Positions 8,701-15,223 of a DNA stretch of 26,342 nucleotides are shown piece by piece (the stretch's first letter is position 1; each line of letters starts with the position of its first letter). Made by a program: the position numbers and the translations under genes. Under the pieces are notes generated by a model. That model was given only the letters and a program-made list of their open reading frames with translations, ran no database searches and was not told the DNA's origin. The DNA comes from an uncultured Clostridia bacterium (GTDB lineage: Bacteria; Bacillota; Clostridia; Monoglobales; Monoglobaceae), in contig CAKSIW010000036.1 in assembly GCA_934463175.1 (NCBI GenBank), forward strand, positions 1 to 26,342, in the 5' to 3' direction.

Positions 8701-8892
8701 CAGGGACACATTGCATATATCATTAACACAAGCGACATAGGCGGTTCGGACAACGCGCTCAGCGACGGTCACGCAATACGCGGACTTGCAACCGAGAACA
8801 ACGTCAACATTCTGACCTCACTTGACACCGTTTCTGTTCTGCTCGATGTTCTTGAAGAAACAACACTCTGCATATCAACCATTGACGCATAA
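5713..8892 (+). CDS. carB: Carbamoyl phosphate synthase large subunit
   Basis: This subunit makes carbamoyl phosphate from bicarbonate, ammonia and two ATP, the first step of the pathway (and of arginine synthesis). The 1059 residues show the expected duplicated layout: an N-terminal carboxyphosphate half (IIGSGPIVIGQAAEFDYAG near residue 12, then an ATP-grasp domain with RPAFTLGGTGGG), a linker domain, a second half (LGAGPIRIGQGVEFDYS near 553, ATP-grasp with RPSFVLGGRAM), and a C-terminal MGS-like allosteric domain from about 930. That domain normally binds UMP or ornithine. Its partner, the glutaminase subunit CarA, should deliver ammonia but is not encoded anywhere in this window. The ATG overlaps the pyrC stop by one base. 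Confidence 0.98.
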   Translation: MSKRTDLKKILIIGSGPIVIGQAAEFDYAGTQACLALKEEGYKVVLVNSNPATIMTDTTIADKVYMEPLTLEYVAKIIRHERPDAIVPGIGGQTGLNLAMQLEKKGVLRECGVQLLGTSSESIERAEDRELFKELCQSIGEPVIPSEITYSLDEAKAAANKIGYPVVLRPAFTLGGTGGGFAYSEDELVEIGTNAFRLSPVHQVLIEKSVKGYKEIEFEVMRDSADHAITICGMENVDPVGVHTGDSIVVAPIMSLSEGDLKMLNDSAIKIIRELKIEGGCNVQFALNPSSSEYYLIEVNPRVSRSSALASKASGYPIARVTAKIAVGMLLEDIAIANTDASFEPSLDYVVAKFPRFPFDKFSSAANKLGTQMKATGEVMGIGATLEECILKSVRSLEIGVCHLYMPKFEAMPTDEILEYVSEFHDDSIFAAAQLIRSGVPIEKIHEATEITELFLESIAKIVDMEKLLSENPNSADILGQAKKMGFSDKFIAKLWKCSELSVYDMRSKNMLYPVYKMVDTCHTGAYIPYFYSTYSADKNEQRKSDKKKIIVLGAGPIRIGQGVEFDYSTVHAVTTIKKSGYEAIIINNNPETVSTDYTTADKLYFEPLTPEDVMNIIEIEKPEGVIASLGGQTAINLAEPLRARGVRIIGTDCDAIERAENRNSFEKILKELDIPQPEGRAVTKIEDGVKAAAEIGYPVLVRPSFVLGGRAMQIVSNEEKLRRYLKCAVEIDEDKPVLVDKYIVGKEVEVDAICDGRDVFVPGIMELIERTGIHSGDSISVYPPFSISDRVKGIILQYAKKLGLGIGIIGLYNIQFIVDKSENVYIIEVNPRSSRTVPFLSKATGYSLADIATEVIMGKSLKEQGIFDIYPEEKKRRYVKVPVFSFNKIRGLDAYLSPEMKSTGEVIGYDDKLNRAMYKALQASGMKLQNYGTVLATIADCDKAEALPLIRRFYNLGFNIQATRGTADFLKENGIRTHVLGKISDGSDEIPQAIRQGHIAYIINTSDIGGSDNALSDGHAIRGLATENNVNILTSLDTVSVLLDVLEETTLCISTIDA

Positions 8893-8903
8893 GGAGAGAT
8901 TTA

Positions 8904-9635
8904 ATGAAGCAATCATGGTTCACAATTGAGAGCAACGAAGAAATTGCAAAAGATATAATGAAAATGCAGCTTAAAGGTGACACAAGTGCAATACTTTCTC
9001 CCGGTCAGTTTGTAAACATAAGGCTTGACGGAATGTTTCTGCGCCGACCGATTTCAGTATGCGACTATTCAGACGGCTCACTGACGCTCATATATAAAAT
9101 TGTCGGACACGGAACAGAGCAAATGAGCCGTTACGTAAAAGGCACGCAGCTTGACCTTCTGTCCGGTCTCGGCAACGGCTATGACACCGCAGTTTCGGGC
9201 AGCACCCCTCTGCTCATTGGCGGCGGTGTCGGTGTCCCTCCGTTGTATGCGCTTTGCAAAAAGCTTATCTCGGAGGGAAAACAGCCATCAGTAATTTTAG
9301 GCTTTAACTCTGCCGATGAGGTGTTTTTTGAAAATGAATTCCGCGCACTCGGCGCGGCTGTCACGGTTACGACCGCCGACGGAAGCTGCGGTGTCCGCGG
9401 ATTTGTCACAGACGCAATGCCCCGCACAGGCTATTCACACATTTTCACCTGCGGTCCCGAGCCAATGCTGAAGGCTGTCTTTGACATATGCAAAACAGAC
9501 GGTCAATTCAGCTTTGAAGAGCGAATGGGCTGCGGCTTCGGTGCATGCATGGGCTGCTCATGCAAAACAAAATACGGCAGCCGCCGTATCTGCAAGGACG
9601 GTCCCGTCCTCAGAAGGGAGGAAATTATATGGTAG
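8904..9635 (+). CDS. pyrK: Dihydroorotate dehydrogenase electron transfer subunit
   Basis: PyrK carries FAD and a [2Fe-2S] cluster and passes electrons from PyrD to NAD+. In the 243-residue product I see the FAD-binding RRPISVCDY motif near residue 48, the nucleotide-binding GGGVGVPPLY near 109, and a C-terminal cluster-binding set Cys210, Cys215, Cys218 and Cys230 (C-x4-C-x2-C-x11-C, with an extra Cys220). Length is normal. GGAGAG precedes the ATG. It follows carB by 11 bp and overlaps pyrD by 7 bp, the standard arrangement for the PyrD-PyrK heterotetramer. Confidence 0.97.
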   Translation: MKQSWFTIESNEEIAKDIMKMQLKGDTSAILSPGQFVNIRLDGMFLRRPISVCDYSDGSLTLIYKIVGHGTEQMSRYVKGTQLDLLSGLGNGYDTAVSGSTPLLIGGGVGVPPLYALCKKLISEGKQPSVILGFNSADEVFFENEFRALGAAVTVTTADGSCGVRGFVTDAMPRTGYSHIFTCGPEPMLKAVFDICKTDGQFSFEERMGCGFGACMGCSCKTKYGSRRICKDGPVLRREEIIW

Positions 9636-10546
9636 ATCTGAAAACAGAGCTTTGCGGAATCACGCTTGACAACCCGATAATTCCTGCAAGCGGAACCTTT
9701 GGCTATGGCTATGAATTTGCGGAGCTTTACGACATAAACATTCTCGGCTCGTTTTCTTTCAAAGGAACAACACGAAACGGGCGTTTCGGAAACCCCACAC
9801 CGCGGATTGCCGAATGCACTTCAGGAATGATTAACAGTGTCGGTCTGCAAAACCCCGGAGTTGAACGTGTCATATCAGAGGAGCTGCCACAGCTCAGACA
9901 ATGCTTTGAAAAAAAAGTTATTGCAAATGTCGGCGGATTCTCTCCCGATGAATATGCAGAAACCTGTGCCATGCTTGACCGTGAAGAACAGGTTGGCTGG
10001 CTGGAGGTCAACATAAGCTGTCCGAATGTTCATAACGGCGGAATGAGCTTCGGCACAGACCCGAAAATGGCTGCTGAAGTCACAAAAAGAGTCAAAGCAG
10101 TCACCTCAAAGCCTGTTTTCATCAAGCTCAGTCCCAATGTCACCGATATTTGCGAGATTGCAAGAGCATGTGAGTCAGCAGGCGCGGACGGCATCAGCCT
10201 GATTAATACACTGCTTGGAATGAGAATTGATTTAAAAACAAAACGCCCCGTGATTGCAAACAAAATGGGCGGTTTTTCGGGCAGTGCAATTTTTCCTGTT
10301 GCTCTGCGCATGGTATATCAGGTTTTTGAGGCGGTCAGCATTCCGATAATCGGTATGGGGGGAGTGTCTTGCGCCTGTGATGTCATTGAAATGATGCTGG
10401 CAGGTGCTTCGGCAGTTCAGATTGGTGCGGCAAACCTTGTGAATCCTTATATATGCCGCGATATAATCCGCGAACTGCCTGACCAAATGAAAAAATACGG
10501 AATAAATTCATTAAAAAGTATTATAGGAGGCGCACACAATGGGTAA
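9629..10546 (+). CDS. pyrD: Dihydroorotate dehydrogenase, class 1B catalytic subunit
   Basis: This FMN enzyme oxidises dihydroorotate to orotate. I chose the ATG at 9629 because GGGAGG sits just upstream and the product (305 residues) then starts MVDLKTELCGITLDNPI, as in the family. An upstream in-frame start would lie deep inside pyrK. The catalytic base is Cys131 in NISCPN, the class 1 mark. FMN-binding segments ASGTFGYG (near 20), KLSPNVTD and GMGGVSCACD are visible. The adjacent pyrK shows it is the NAD-dependent 1B type. It overlaps pyrK by 7 bp and pyrF by 8 bp. Confidence 0.97.
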   Translation: MVDLKTELCGITLDNPIIPASGTFGYGYEFAELYDINILGSFSFKGTTRNGRFGNPTPRIAECTSGMINSVGLQNPGVERVISEELPQLRQCFEKKVIANVGGFSPDEYAETCAMLDREEQVGWLEVNISCPNVHNGGMSFGTDPKMAAEVTKRVKAVTSKPVFIKLSPNVTDICEIARACESAGADGISLINTLLGMRIDLKTKRPVIANKMGGFSGSAIFPVALRMVYQVFEAVSIPIIGMGGVSCACDVIEMMLAGASAVQIGAANLVNPYICRDIIRELPDQMKKYGINSLKSIIGGAHNG

Positions 10547-11237
10547 AGATGTTATAATTGCCTGTGACTTTGCAGGAAAGGCGGAAACCTTTGAGTTTCT
10601 GGACAAGTTTCACGGAGAAAAGCCGTTTGTCAAAATCGGCATGGAGCTTTTTTATGCGGAAGGTCCCGATATTGTACGGGAAATCAAGGCTCGCGGTCAC
10701 AAAATTTTTCTTGACCTCAAGCTGCACGACATACCGAACACCGTCAAGCGTGCAATGCATGTTTTATCGGAGCTTGATGTTGATATGTGCAATCTTCATG
10801 CAGGCGGCACAATCGCCATGATGGAGGCTGCGCTTGAAGGGCTGACACGCAGCGACGGAACGCGTCCGCTGCTCATCGCTGTAACCCAGCTCACCTCCAC
10901 AAGTGAAGAACGTATGAAATCCGACCTGCTGATTGACCGCACCCTTGACGAAACCGTCATGCACTATGCAAAATGTGCAAAGGCGGCAGGTCTTGACGGC
11001 GTCGTTTGCTCACCCTTGGAATCAGGAAAGGTTCACAGTGCTTGCGGACAAAGCTTCCTGACAGTGACCCCCGGAGTTCGCTTTGCGGACGGTGAAATCG
11101 GAGATCAGGTCAGAGTCACCACCCCTGCTGCCGCAAAGAAAATCGGCTCGGATTTCATCGTTGTCGGACGTCCCGTCACACAAGCCGCCGACCCCGTTGC
11201 CGCATACAGACGCTGTGTTCGGGAATTTTGTGATTGA
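10539..11237 (+). CDS. pyrF: Orotidine 5'-phosphate decarboxylase, type 1
   Basis: PyrF decarboxylates OMP to UMP, the last step. The 232-residue product contains the catalytic DxKxxD array (Asp59, Lys61, Asp64 in DLKLHDIPNTV), the phosphate-binding VTPGVRF region and a C-terminal FIVVGRPVT. This is the compact type 1 form, not the longer type 2 seen in some Clostridia. AGGAGG precedes the ATG at 10539, which overlaps the pyrD stop by 8 bp. After it the tight packing of the operon is broken by a 202-bp spacer. Confidence 0.97.
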   Translation: MGKDVIIACDFAGKAETFEFLDKFHGEKPFVKIGMELFYAEGPDIVREIKARGHKIFLDLKLHDIPNTVKRAMHVLSELDVDMCNLHAGGTIAMMEAALEGLTRSDGTRPLLIAVTQLTSTSEERMKSDLLIDRTLDETVMHYAKCAKAAGLDGVVCSPLESGKVHSACGQSFLTVTPGVRFADGEIGDQVRVTTPAAAKKIGSDFIVVGRPVTQAADPVAAYRRCVREFCD

Positions 11238-11439
11238 TTGATAAATCTACGGACAATTAACGATTTATCCGTAAAAGTCTTTCTCACGTTCGGGGCGGCA
11301 TTCAAAGACGCAGGGACAATTCATGAATTACCCTAAAAGGTTTTTTCCAAGCTGAATCTCTAACCTGAGAAACGATTGTTTTCCATCATTTTTATATTTT
11401 ACAGCAGGCTGATTTTGTTAACATATAAGGAGAAAAGAT
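11238..11439. repeat. pyrF-pyrE spacer with palindromic repeat-like segments
   Basis: This 202-bp non-coding spacer interrupts an otherwise overlapping operon. It holds two related palindromes. The first, at 11248-11273, has TACGGA...TCCGTA arms around an AATT-rich core and can fold alternatively as GATAAATC/GATTTATC. The second, at 11312-11334, is AGGG-ac-AATTCATGAATT-a-CCCT, followed 7 nt later by a T6 run. The second resembles the AATTCATGAATT-core dispersed palindromes I recall from many bacterial genomes; that is recollection, not a search. No convincing promoter was found. Confidence 0.45.
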
Positions 11440-12090
11440 ATGAATAATACAGAAATAAAAATTGCAAAGGATTTACTTTCAATACAGGCGGTGTTTTTCC
11501 GTCCGAACGAACCGTTCACATGGGCAAGCGGAATTAAAAGCCCCGTATACTGTGATAATCGTCTGACACTGACCGCACCGAATGTCCGTGACGATATTGA
11601 AAATGCGCTTGCGGAAACCGTGAAACGCGAGTTCCCTGATGCTCAGGCACTTTTCGGCACATCAACAGCAGGAATCGCACACGCGGCAATCACAGCACAT
11701 ATTCTCGGTATGCCGATGGGATATGTCCGTTCAGGTGCAAAAGATCACGGCAGAGGCAATCAAATTGAGGGGCGCCTTGAAAAGGGCGAAAAGGTGGTTG
11801 TTGTTGAGGATCTGATATCAACGGGCGGCAGTGTCATTGAGGTCGTGAATGTGCTGCGCAGCGCAGGTGCCGAGGTTCTCGGAATTGTCAGCATATTCAC
11901 ATACGGAATGCAGAAAGGGCTTGAACGGCTTAAAAATGCGGATGTCAAAAACTTCAGTATGACCAACTTTGACGTCATTGCAAAGGTTGCAGCCGATGAA
12001 AAGTATATTGAGCCTTCTGACATTGACCGCCTGATTGCATTCCGCAACAATCCTTCAGATGAAAGCTGGATTGGAGGCGGCATAAAATGA
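11440..12090 (+). CDS. pyrE: Orotate phosphoribosyltransferase
   Basis: PyrE joins orotate and PRPP to make OMP. The 216-residue product has the PRPP-binding loop VVVVEDLISTGGS near residues 118-130, the flexible-loop region GRGNQIEG, and the N-terminal FTWASGIKSPVYCDNR substrate segment. AAGGAGA lies upstream of the ATG. It overlaps pyrB by 4 bp (ATGA), so the two are translationally coupled. pyrE-pyrB-pyrI may form a sub-operon after the repeat-containing spacer. Confidence 0.97.
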   Translation: MNNTEIKIAKDLLSIQAVFFRPNEPFTWASGIKSPVYCDNRLTLTAPNVRDDIENALAETVKREFPDAQALFGTSTAGIAHAAITAHILGMPMGYVRSGAKDHGRGNQIEGRLEKGEKVVVVEDLISTGGSVIEVVNVLRSAGAEVLGIVSIFTYGMQKGLERLKNADVKNFSMTNFDVIAKVAADEKYIEPSDIDRLIAFRNNPSDESWIGGGIK

Positions 12091-13001
12091 AGCACCTGAT
12101 TGATATATTGGATTTGTCGGTTGACGAAATTGAAGACCTCATCAAAACAGCAAACGATATAATTGAAAATCCAAGCGGCTATCACGAAAAATGCCGTCAT
12201 AAAAAGCTTGCAACATTATTTTTCGAGCCTTCAACAAGAACACGGCTTTCGTTTGAGGCAGCAATGCTTGAGCTTGGCGGAAATGTCCTCGGCTTTTCTG
12301 AGGCAGCCTCCAGCTCCTCCTCCAAGGGAGAAAGCGTTTCTGACACCGTGGCTGTTGTCAGCGGATATGCCGACATCATTGCAATGCGTCACCCCAAGGA
12401 AGGTGCCCCTCTTGTTGCGGCAATGCGCAGCGAAGTTCCGATTATAAATGCAGGTGACGGCGGTCATAACCACCCGACGCAGACACTGACGGATCTGCTG
12501 ACAATAAGGCGCGAAAAGGGCAGCTTTGAAAACCTCACAATCGGTTTGTGCGGTGACCTCAAGTTCGGAAGAACCGTCCACTCTCTGATTGCTGCAATGT
12601 CACGCTATTCCGGCATACGCTTTGTTCTTATATCACCGCAGGAACTGAAGCTGCCGCGTTATGTCAAAGAAGCTCATATAAAATCAAAGGGCATTTCATA
12701 TGACCAAACCTCGTCTCTTGATGACGTCATCGGAGAGCTTGACATACTCTATATGACAAGAGTGCAGCGTGAAAGATTTTTTAATGAGGAGGACTATCTC
12801 AGACTGAAGGACAGCTATATTCTGACTCCCGAAAAGCTCTGCGGAGCAAAAGAGAACCTGAGCATACTTCACCCTCTGCCGAGAGTGAATGAAATATCAA
12901 CCGCGGTCGACAGCGACCCGAGAGCCTGCTATTTTAAGCAGGCAAAATACGGAAAGTTTATACGCATGGCACTGATTCTGAAGCTTCTGGAGATAGATTG
13001 A
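12087..13001 (+). CDS. pyrB: Aspartate carbamoyltransferase catalytic chain
   Basis: PyrB condenses carbamoyl phosphate with aspartate, the committed step. The 304-residue product shows the carbamoyl-phosphate motif FFEPSTRTR (Ser49-Arg53), the SSKGES loop that reaches the neighbouring subunit, NHPTQTLTD, and HPLPRVNEI near the C-terminus. Length is normal. It starts inside the pyrE stop. Its TGA stop is followed by 57 in-frame sense codons leading straight into pyrI. A partner regulatory chain is encoded downstream, so an allosteric PyrB6-PyrI6 type holoenzyme is likely. Confidence 0.97.
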   Translation: MKHLIDILDLSVDEIEDLIKTANDIIENPSGYHEKCRHKKLATLFFEPSTRTRLSFEAAMLELGGNVLGFSEAASSSSSKGESVSDTVAVVSGYADIIAMRHPKEGAPLVAAMRSEVPIINAGDGGHNHPTQTLTDLLTIRREKGSFENLTIGLCGDLKFGRTVHSLIAAMSRYSGIRFVLISPQELKLPRYVKEAHIKSKGISYDQTSSLDDVIGELDILYMTRVQRERFFNEEDYLRLKDSYILTPEKLCGAKENLSILHPLPRVNEISTAVDSDPRACYFKQAKYGKFIRMALILKLLEID

Positions 13002-13172
13002 CGCGAAAGCTCATTTCTTGCTAATGCCTCCGCGGCTTTAATTGCCCGTGCAGAATTTTCTTCACTCGGAAACACACACGGACGTTTTAATCTCTTATCA
13101 TTCATTCCCCTGCGGATAAGAGAAATTTTATTACAATTTGTGCCGGCGCAGGGCGGCGGAATGGAGATTAAA
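13002..13172. other. pyrB-pyrI spacer with a 9-bp stem
   Basis: This 171-bp spacer stays open in the frame shared by pyrB and pyrI. It contains a perfect 9-bp inverted repeat, TCTCTTATC (13091-13099) and GATAAGAGA (13115-13123), with a 15-nt loop, followed by AATTTTATT. It could be a weak terminator or an mRNA processing or stability element between the two subunits. No promoter was identified. Confidence 0.4.
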
Positions 13173-13586
13173 ATGTATGTTGATTCTGTGAACTGCGGTA
13201 TTGTAATCGATCACATTGAGCACGGAAAGGCAATGCAGATATATAATATGCTTTCGCTTGACTCGCTCGATTGTCCCGTTGCAATATTAAAAAACGTTCC
13301 CAGCCGCAAAATGGGAAAAAAGGACATAATTAAAATCGACTGTGATATGGACATAAACCTTGATGTTCTCGGATTTGTCAGTCCAAACATCACTGTTGAC
13401 GTAATCCGTGACGGAAAGCTTTTTGCAAAAAAACACATTGACCTGCCAAAAAAGCTGACCGATATTTTAAAATGTAAAAATCCGCGCTGTATAACATCAA
13501 CCGAACAGGAAATACATCACATATTCCGTCTGACAGACTATGAAAATAGAGTTTACCGCTGCGTATACTGCGACACAAAATTTTAG
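13173..13586 (+). CDS. pyrI: Aspartate carbamoyltransferase regulatory chain
   Basis: PyrI binds nucleotide effectors and clamps PyrB trimers together. The 137-residue product has the N-terminal NCGIVIDHIEHGKA effector-domain signature, GKKDIIKI, and a C-terminal zinc site of Cys101, Cys106, Cys130 and Cys133 (C-x4-C and C-x2-C). I chose ATG 13173 because GGAG lies 6 nt upstream and the protein then begins right at the conserved region. The ATG at 13161 and GTG at 13140 are poorer. It is slightly shorter than the E. coli chain. Its presence implies feedback control of ATCase activity on top of any transcriptional attenuation. Confidence 0.95.
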   Translation: MYVDSVNCGIVIDHIEHGKAMQIYNMLSLDSLDCPVAILKNVPSRKMGKKDIIKIDCDMDINLDVLGFVSPNITVDVIRDGKLFAKKHIDLPKKLTDILKCKNPRCITSTEQEIHHIFRLTDYENRVYRCVYCDTKF

Positions 13587-13595
13587 TCCGACCCG

Positions 13596-13624
13596 TTGAT
13601 TTTATTGTTAAGATATGGTATAAT
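13596..13624 (+). promoter_or_regulatory. Promoter upstream of coaX
   Basis: TTGATT (13596-13601), a 17-bp spacer and TATAAT (13619-13624) with an upstream TG form a strong promoter. It probably drives coaX, the ECF gene and tcdA. The transcript would begin inside the ACGAAACAAAA-containing dyad of repeat copy 1. Confidence 0.7.
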
Positions 13625-13664
13625 AACCTCACGAAACAAAACGAAATCAAAGATTTCTGTGTTT
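13614..13664 (+). repeat. 51-bp direct repeat, copy 1, with promoter
   Basis: This copy is identical to 13716-13766 except for one base. It begins with an extended -10, TGGTATAAT; a -35 TTGATT at 13596-13601 lies 17 bp upstream. It then carries ACGAAACAAAA (13631-13641) and a nested dyad: CGAAACA/TGTTTCG (13632-13638 and 13660-13666) outside GAAATC/GATTTC (13643-13648 and 13652-13657). Confidence 0.85.
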
Positions 13665-13715
13665 CGGAGAACATTTTATCATAATACTGCAGCGACTCTC
13701 CGCCGCCTCCGTTGT

Positions 13716-13766
13716 TATGGTATAATAACCTCACGAAACAAAACGAAATCAGAGATTTCTGTGTTT
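13716..13766 (+). repeat. 51-bp direct repeat, copy 2
   Basis: This is the second copy, 102 bp downstream of the first and 56 bp before coaX. It keeps TGGTATAAT, ACGAAACAAAA (13733-13743) and the inner GAAATC/GATTTC stem. The outer arm carries an extra T (TGTTTTCG). It has no good -35, but the extended -10 could still work as a second start. Confidence 0.85.
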
Positions 13767-13778
13767 TCGTCCGATAAA

Positions 13779-13821
13779 ATACGTTGTATTCTCCATGAGA
13801 AACGACAGTAGGAGGTTTTTT
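13779..13821 (+). promoter_or_regulatory. coaX leader segment duplicated before the ECF gene
   Basis: ATAC-GTT-GTAT starts 43 nt before the coaX ATG and ends in CAGTAGGAGG plus a T6 tract. The same arrangement (ATAC-GCT-GTAT, CAGTAGGAGG, T7) lies at 14586-14628, again exactly 43 nt before a start codon. The strong Shine-Dalgarno sequence decides the coaX start. Confidence 0.7.
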
Positions 13822-14586
13822 ATGATTTTAACAATCGACATCGGCAATACTAACATTGTCATCGGCGGATTCGTTGATGACTCACCGAAATTTGTTGCGC
13901 GTATTGCCACAAATCCCGTAAAAACAGAGGACGAATATGCAACAAAAATAAGAAGCATTCTTTCTCTGCACAGCGTTGACACGGCGACAGTCAGCGGAGC
14001 AATTATTTCATCAGTTGTTCCTCCGCTCACCACAGTTGTCAAACAGGCAATAAAAATGGTATATTCGGTAAATCCCATTATTGTTGCCCCCGGTATGAAA
14101 ACAGGAATAAACATTCACTGTGATGACCCGTCAACCGTTGGCGCGGACTTAATCTGTGCATGTGTCGGCGCGCACTTTCTCTACGGAAGCCCATCACTCA
14201 TTGCGGATATGGGAACCGCAACAAAAATCATGTATATCAGCTGCGACGGCACATTTGAAGGAGTGTCCATTATGCCGGGCGTGAACATCGCGCTCAAAGC
14301 ACTGATAAGCGGAACTGCACAGCTGCCGCAAATCAGCCTTGAAGCGCCGTCCTCAGTAATCGGGAAAAACACCGTTGACAGCATACGTTCAGGTGTTGTT
14401 TTCGGCAACGCCGCAATGCTTGACGGAATGATTGACCGTTTCGGCTCAGAGCTTGAAGCAACCCCAAAAATCATTGCAACAGGCGGTCTTGCCGCAACAA
14501 TTGTCAAGCATTGCAGACATAACATCATTCTTGATGAAAATCTCGTTCTCAAGGGTCTGCATATTTTGTATAAAAAAAATAAATAA
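13822..14586 (+). CDS. coaX: Type III pantothenate kinase
   Basis: CoaX phosphorylates pantothenate, the first committed step to coenzyme A; type III enzymes differ from CoaA in structure and are not inhibited by CoA. The 254-residue product has the ASKHA-fold phosphate motif DIGNTN at residues 6-11, the PSTVGADLICAC segment, ADMGTATKI and IATGGLA. The ATG at 13822 is set by AGGAGG 8 nt upstream; an earlier in-frame codon lacks one. A tandem-repeat promoter region precedes it. The next gene is an ECF transporter S component with the same leader, so uptake and phosphorylation of pantothenate are probably co-expressed. Confidence 0.96.
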   Translation: MILTIDIGNTNIVIGGFVDDSPKFVARIATNPVKTEDEYATKIRSILSLHSVDTATVSGAIISSVVPPLTTVVKQAIKMVYSVNPIIVAPGMKTGINIHCDDPSTVGADLICACVGAHFLYGSPSLIADMGTATKIMYISCDGTFEGVSIMPGVNIALKALISGTAQLPQISLEAPSSVIGKNTVDSIRSGVVFGNAAMLDGMIDRFGSELEATPKIIATGGLAATIVKHCRHNIILDENLVLKGLHILYKKNK

Positions 14587-14628
14587 TACGCTGTATCACG
14601 TATGTGAACGGCAGTAGGAGGTTTTTTT
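14586..14628 (+). promoter_or_regulatory. ECF-gene leader, duplicate of the coaX leader
   Basis: ATACGCTGTAT is followed by ATGTG, AACGGCAGTAGGAGG and a T7 tract. Position by position this matches the coaX leader at 13779-13821 with one compensating one-base shift. It starts at the last base of the coaX stop codon. Confidence 0.7.
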
Positions 14629-15210
14629 ATGAAAACAAACAAAGCAGTTAACACTCAAAAATTAGTGGTTTGCGCAATCCTGACGGCTATGGTAATCATT
14701 CTTCAGTTTCTTGGCTCATTCATTAAATTCGGAACATTTTCGGTTTCGCTTGTTCTTGTGCCGATAGTTATTGGTGCTGCTGTCTGCGGAACATATGCTG
14801 CCGCATGGCTTGGATTGGTTTTCGGTGCCGTTGTGCTGATTTCCGGCGACGCGTCACTATTCCTTGCTGTGAATCCAATCGGAACATTCATCACTGTTCT
14901 TCTGAAAGGCATTTTATGCGGCTTGGCTGCGGGCTTGGTCTATAAAGCACTCGCACGCACAAGCCTCTATCCGGCAGTTATTGCAGCCGCAATTGTGTGC
15001 CCTCTTGTGAACACAGGTGTTTTCCTGCTCGGCTGTTTTGCTTTTTTCATGCAGCCGGTCTCGGAATGGGCAGCAGCTCTCGGATTTGGTTCAGATATTA
15101 CTTCATATATGATTTTCGTACTTGTCGGAGCAAACTTTTTGTTTGAAATGGGGTTCAATATTATATTAAGCCCTGCTGTGGTTCGGCTGCTGAAAATAAA
15201 GATTAAATAG
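14629..15210 (+). CDS. ECF transporter S component, probably for pantothenate
   Basis: This is an integral membrane substrate-binding subunit of an energy-coupling-factor vitamin transporter. The 193-residue product has the S-component start (VVCAILTAMVIILQFLG near residue 14) and about six hydrophobic segments with short loops, ending in a basic tail (LLKIKIK). No ATPase or EcfT subunit lies nearby, which fits group II ECF systems that share one energising module encoded elsewhere. Substrate is inferred only from its place directly after coaX and the duplicated leader; a PanT-like pantothenate role is most likely, another vitamin is possible. Confidence 0.85.
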   Translation: MKTNKAVNTQKLVVCAILTAMVIILQFLGSFIKFGTFSVSLVLVPIVIGAAVCGTYAAAWLGLVFGAVVLISGDASLFLAVNPIGTFITVLLKGILCGLAAGLVYKALARTSLYPAVIAAAIVCPLVNTGVFLLGCFAFFMQPVSEWAAALGFGSDITSYMIFVLVGANFLFEMGFNIILSPAVVRLLKIKIK

Positions 15211-15223
15211 AAAGGCTGTAATT

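Noticed and set aside
12929..13105. Minus-strand frame of 58 codons in the pyrB-pyrI spacer and pyrB 3' end, with a protein-like stretch (SEENSARAIKAAEALARNEL)
   Set aside because: Its RBS-like AGGGG is only 1 nt from the ATG, most of the rest is antisense to pyrB, there is no promoter, and I do not recognise the product. It could be a gene remnant but is not supported.
13596..13811. 71-codon frame spanning both 51-bp repeats, with a repeated peptide
   Set aside because: It starts with TTG in the -35 box and runs through promoter and dyad elements. The repeat in the peptide simply reflects the 102-bp spacing being a multiple of three.
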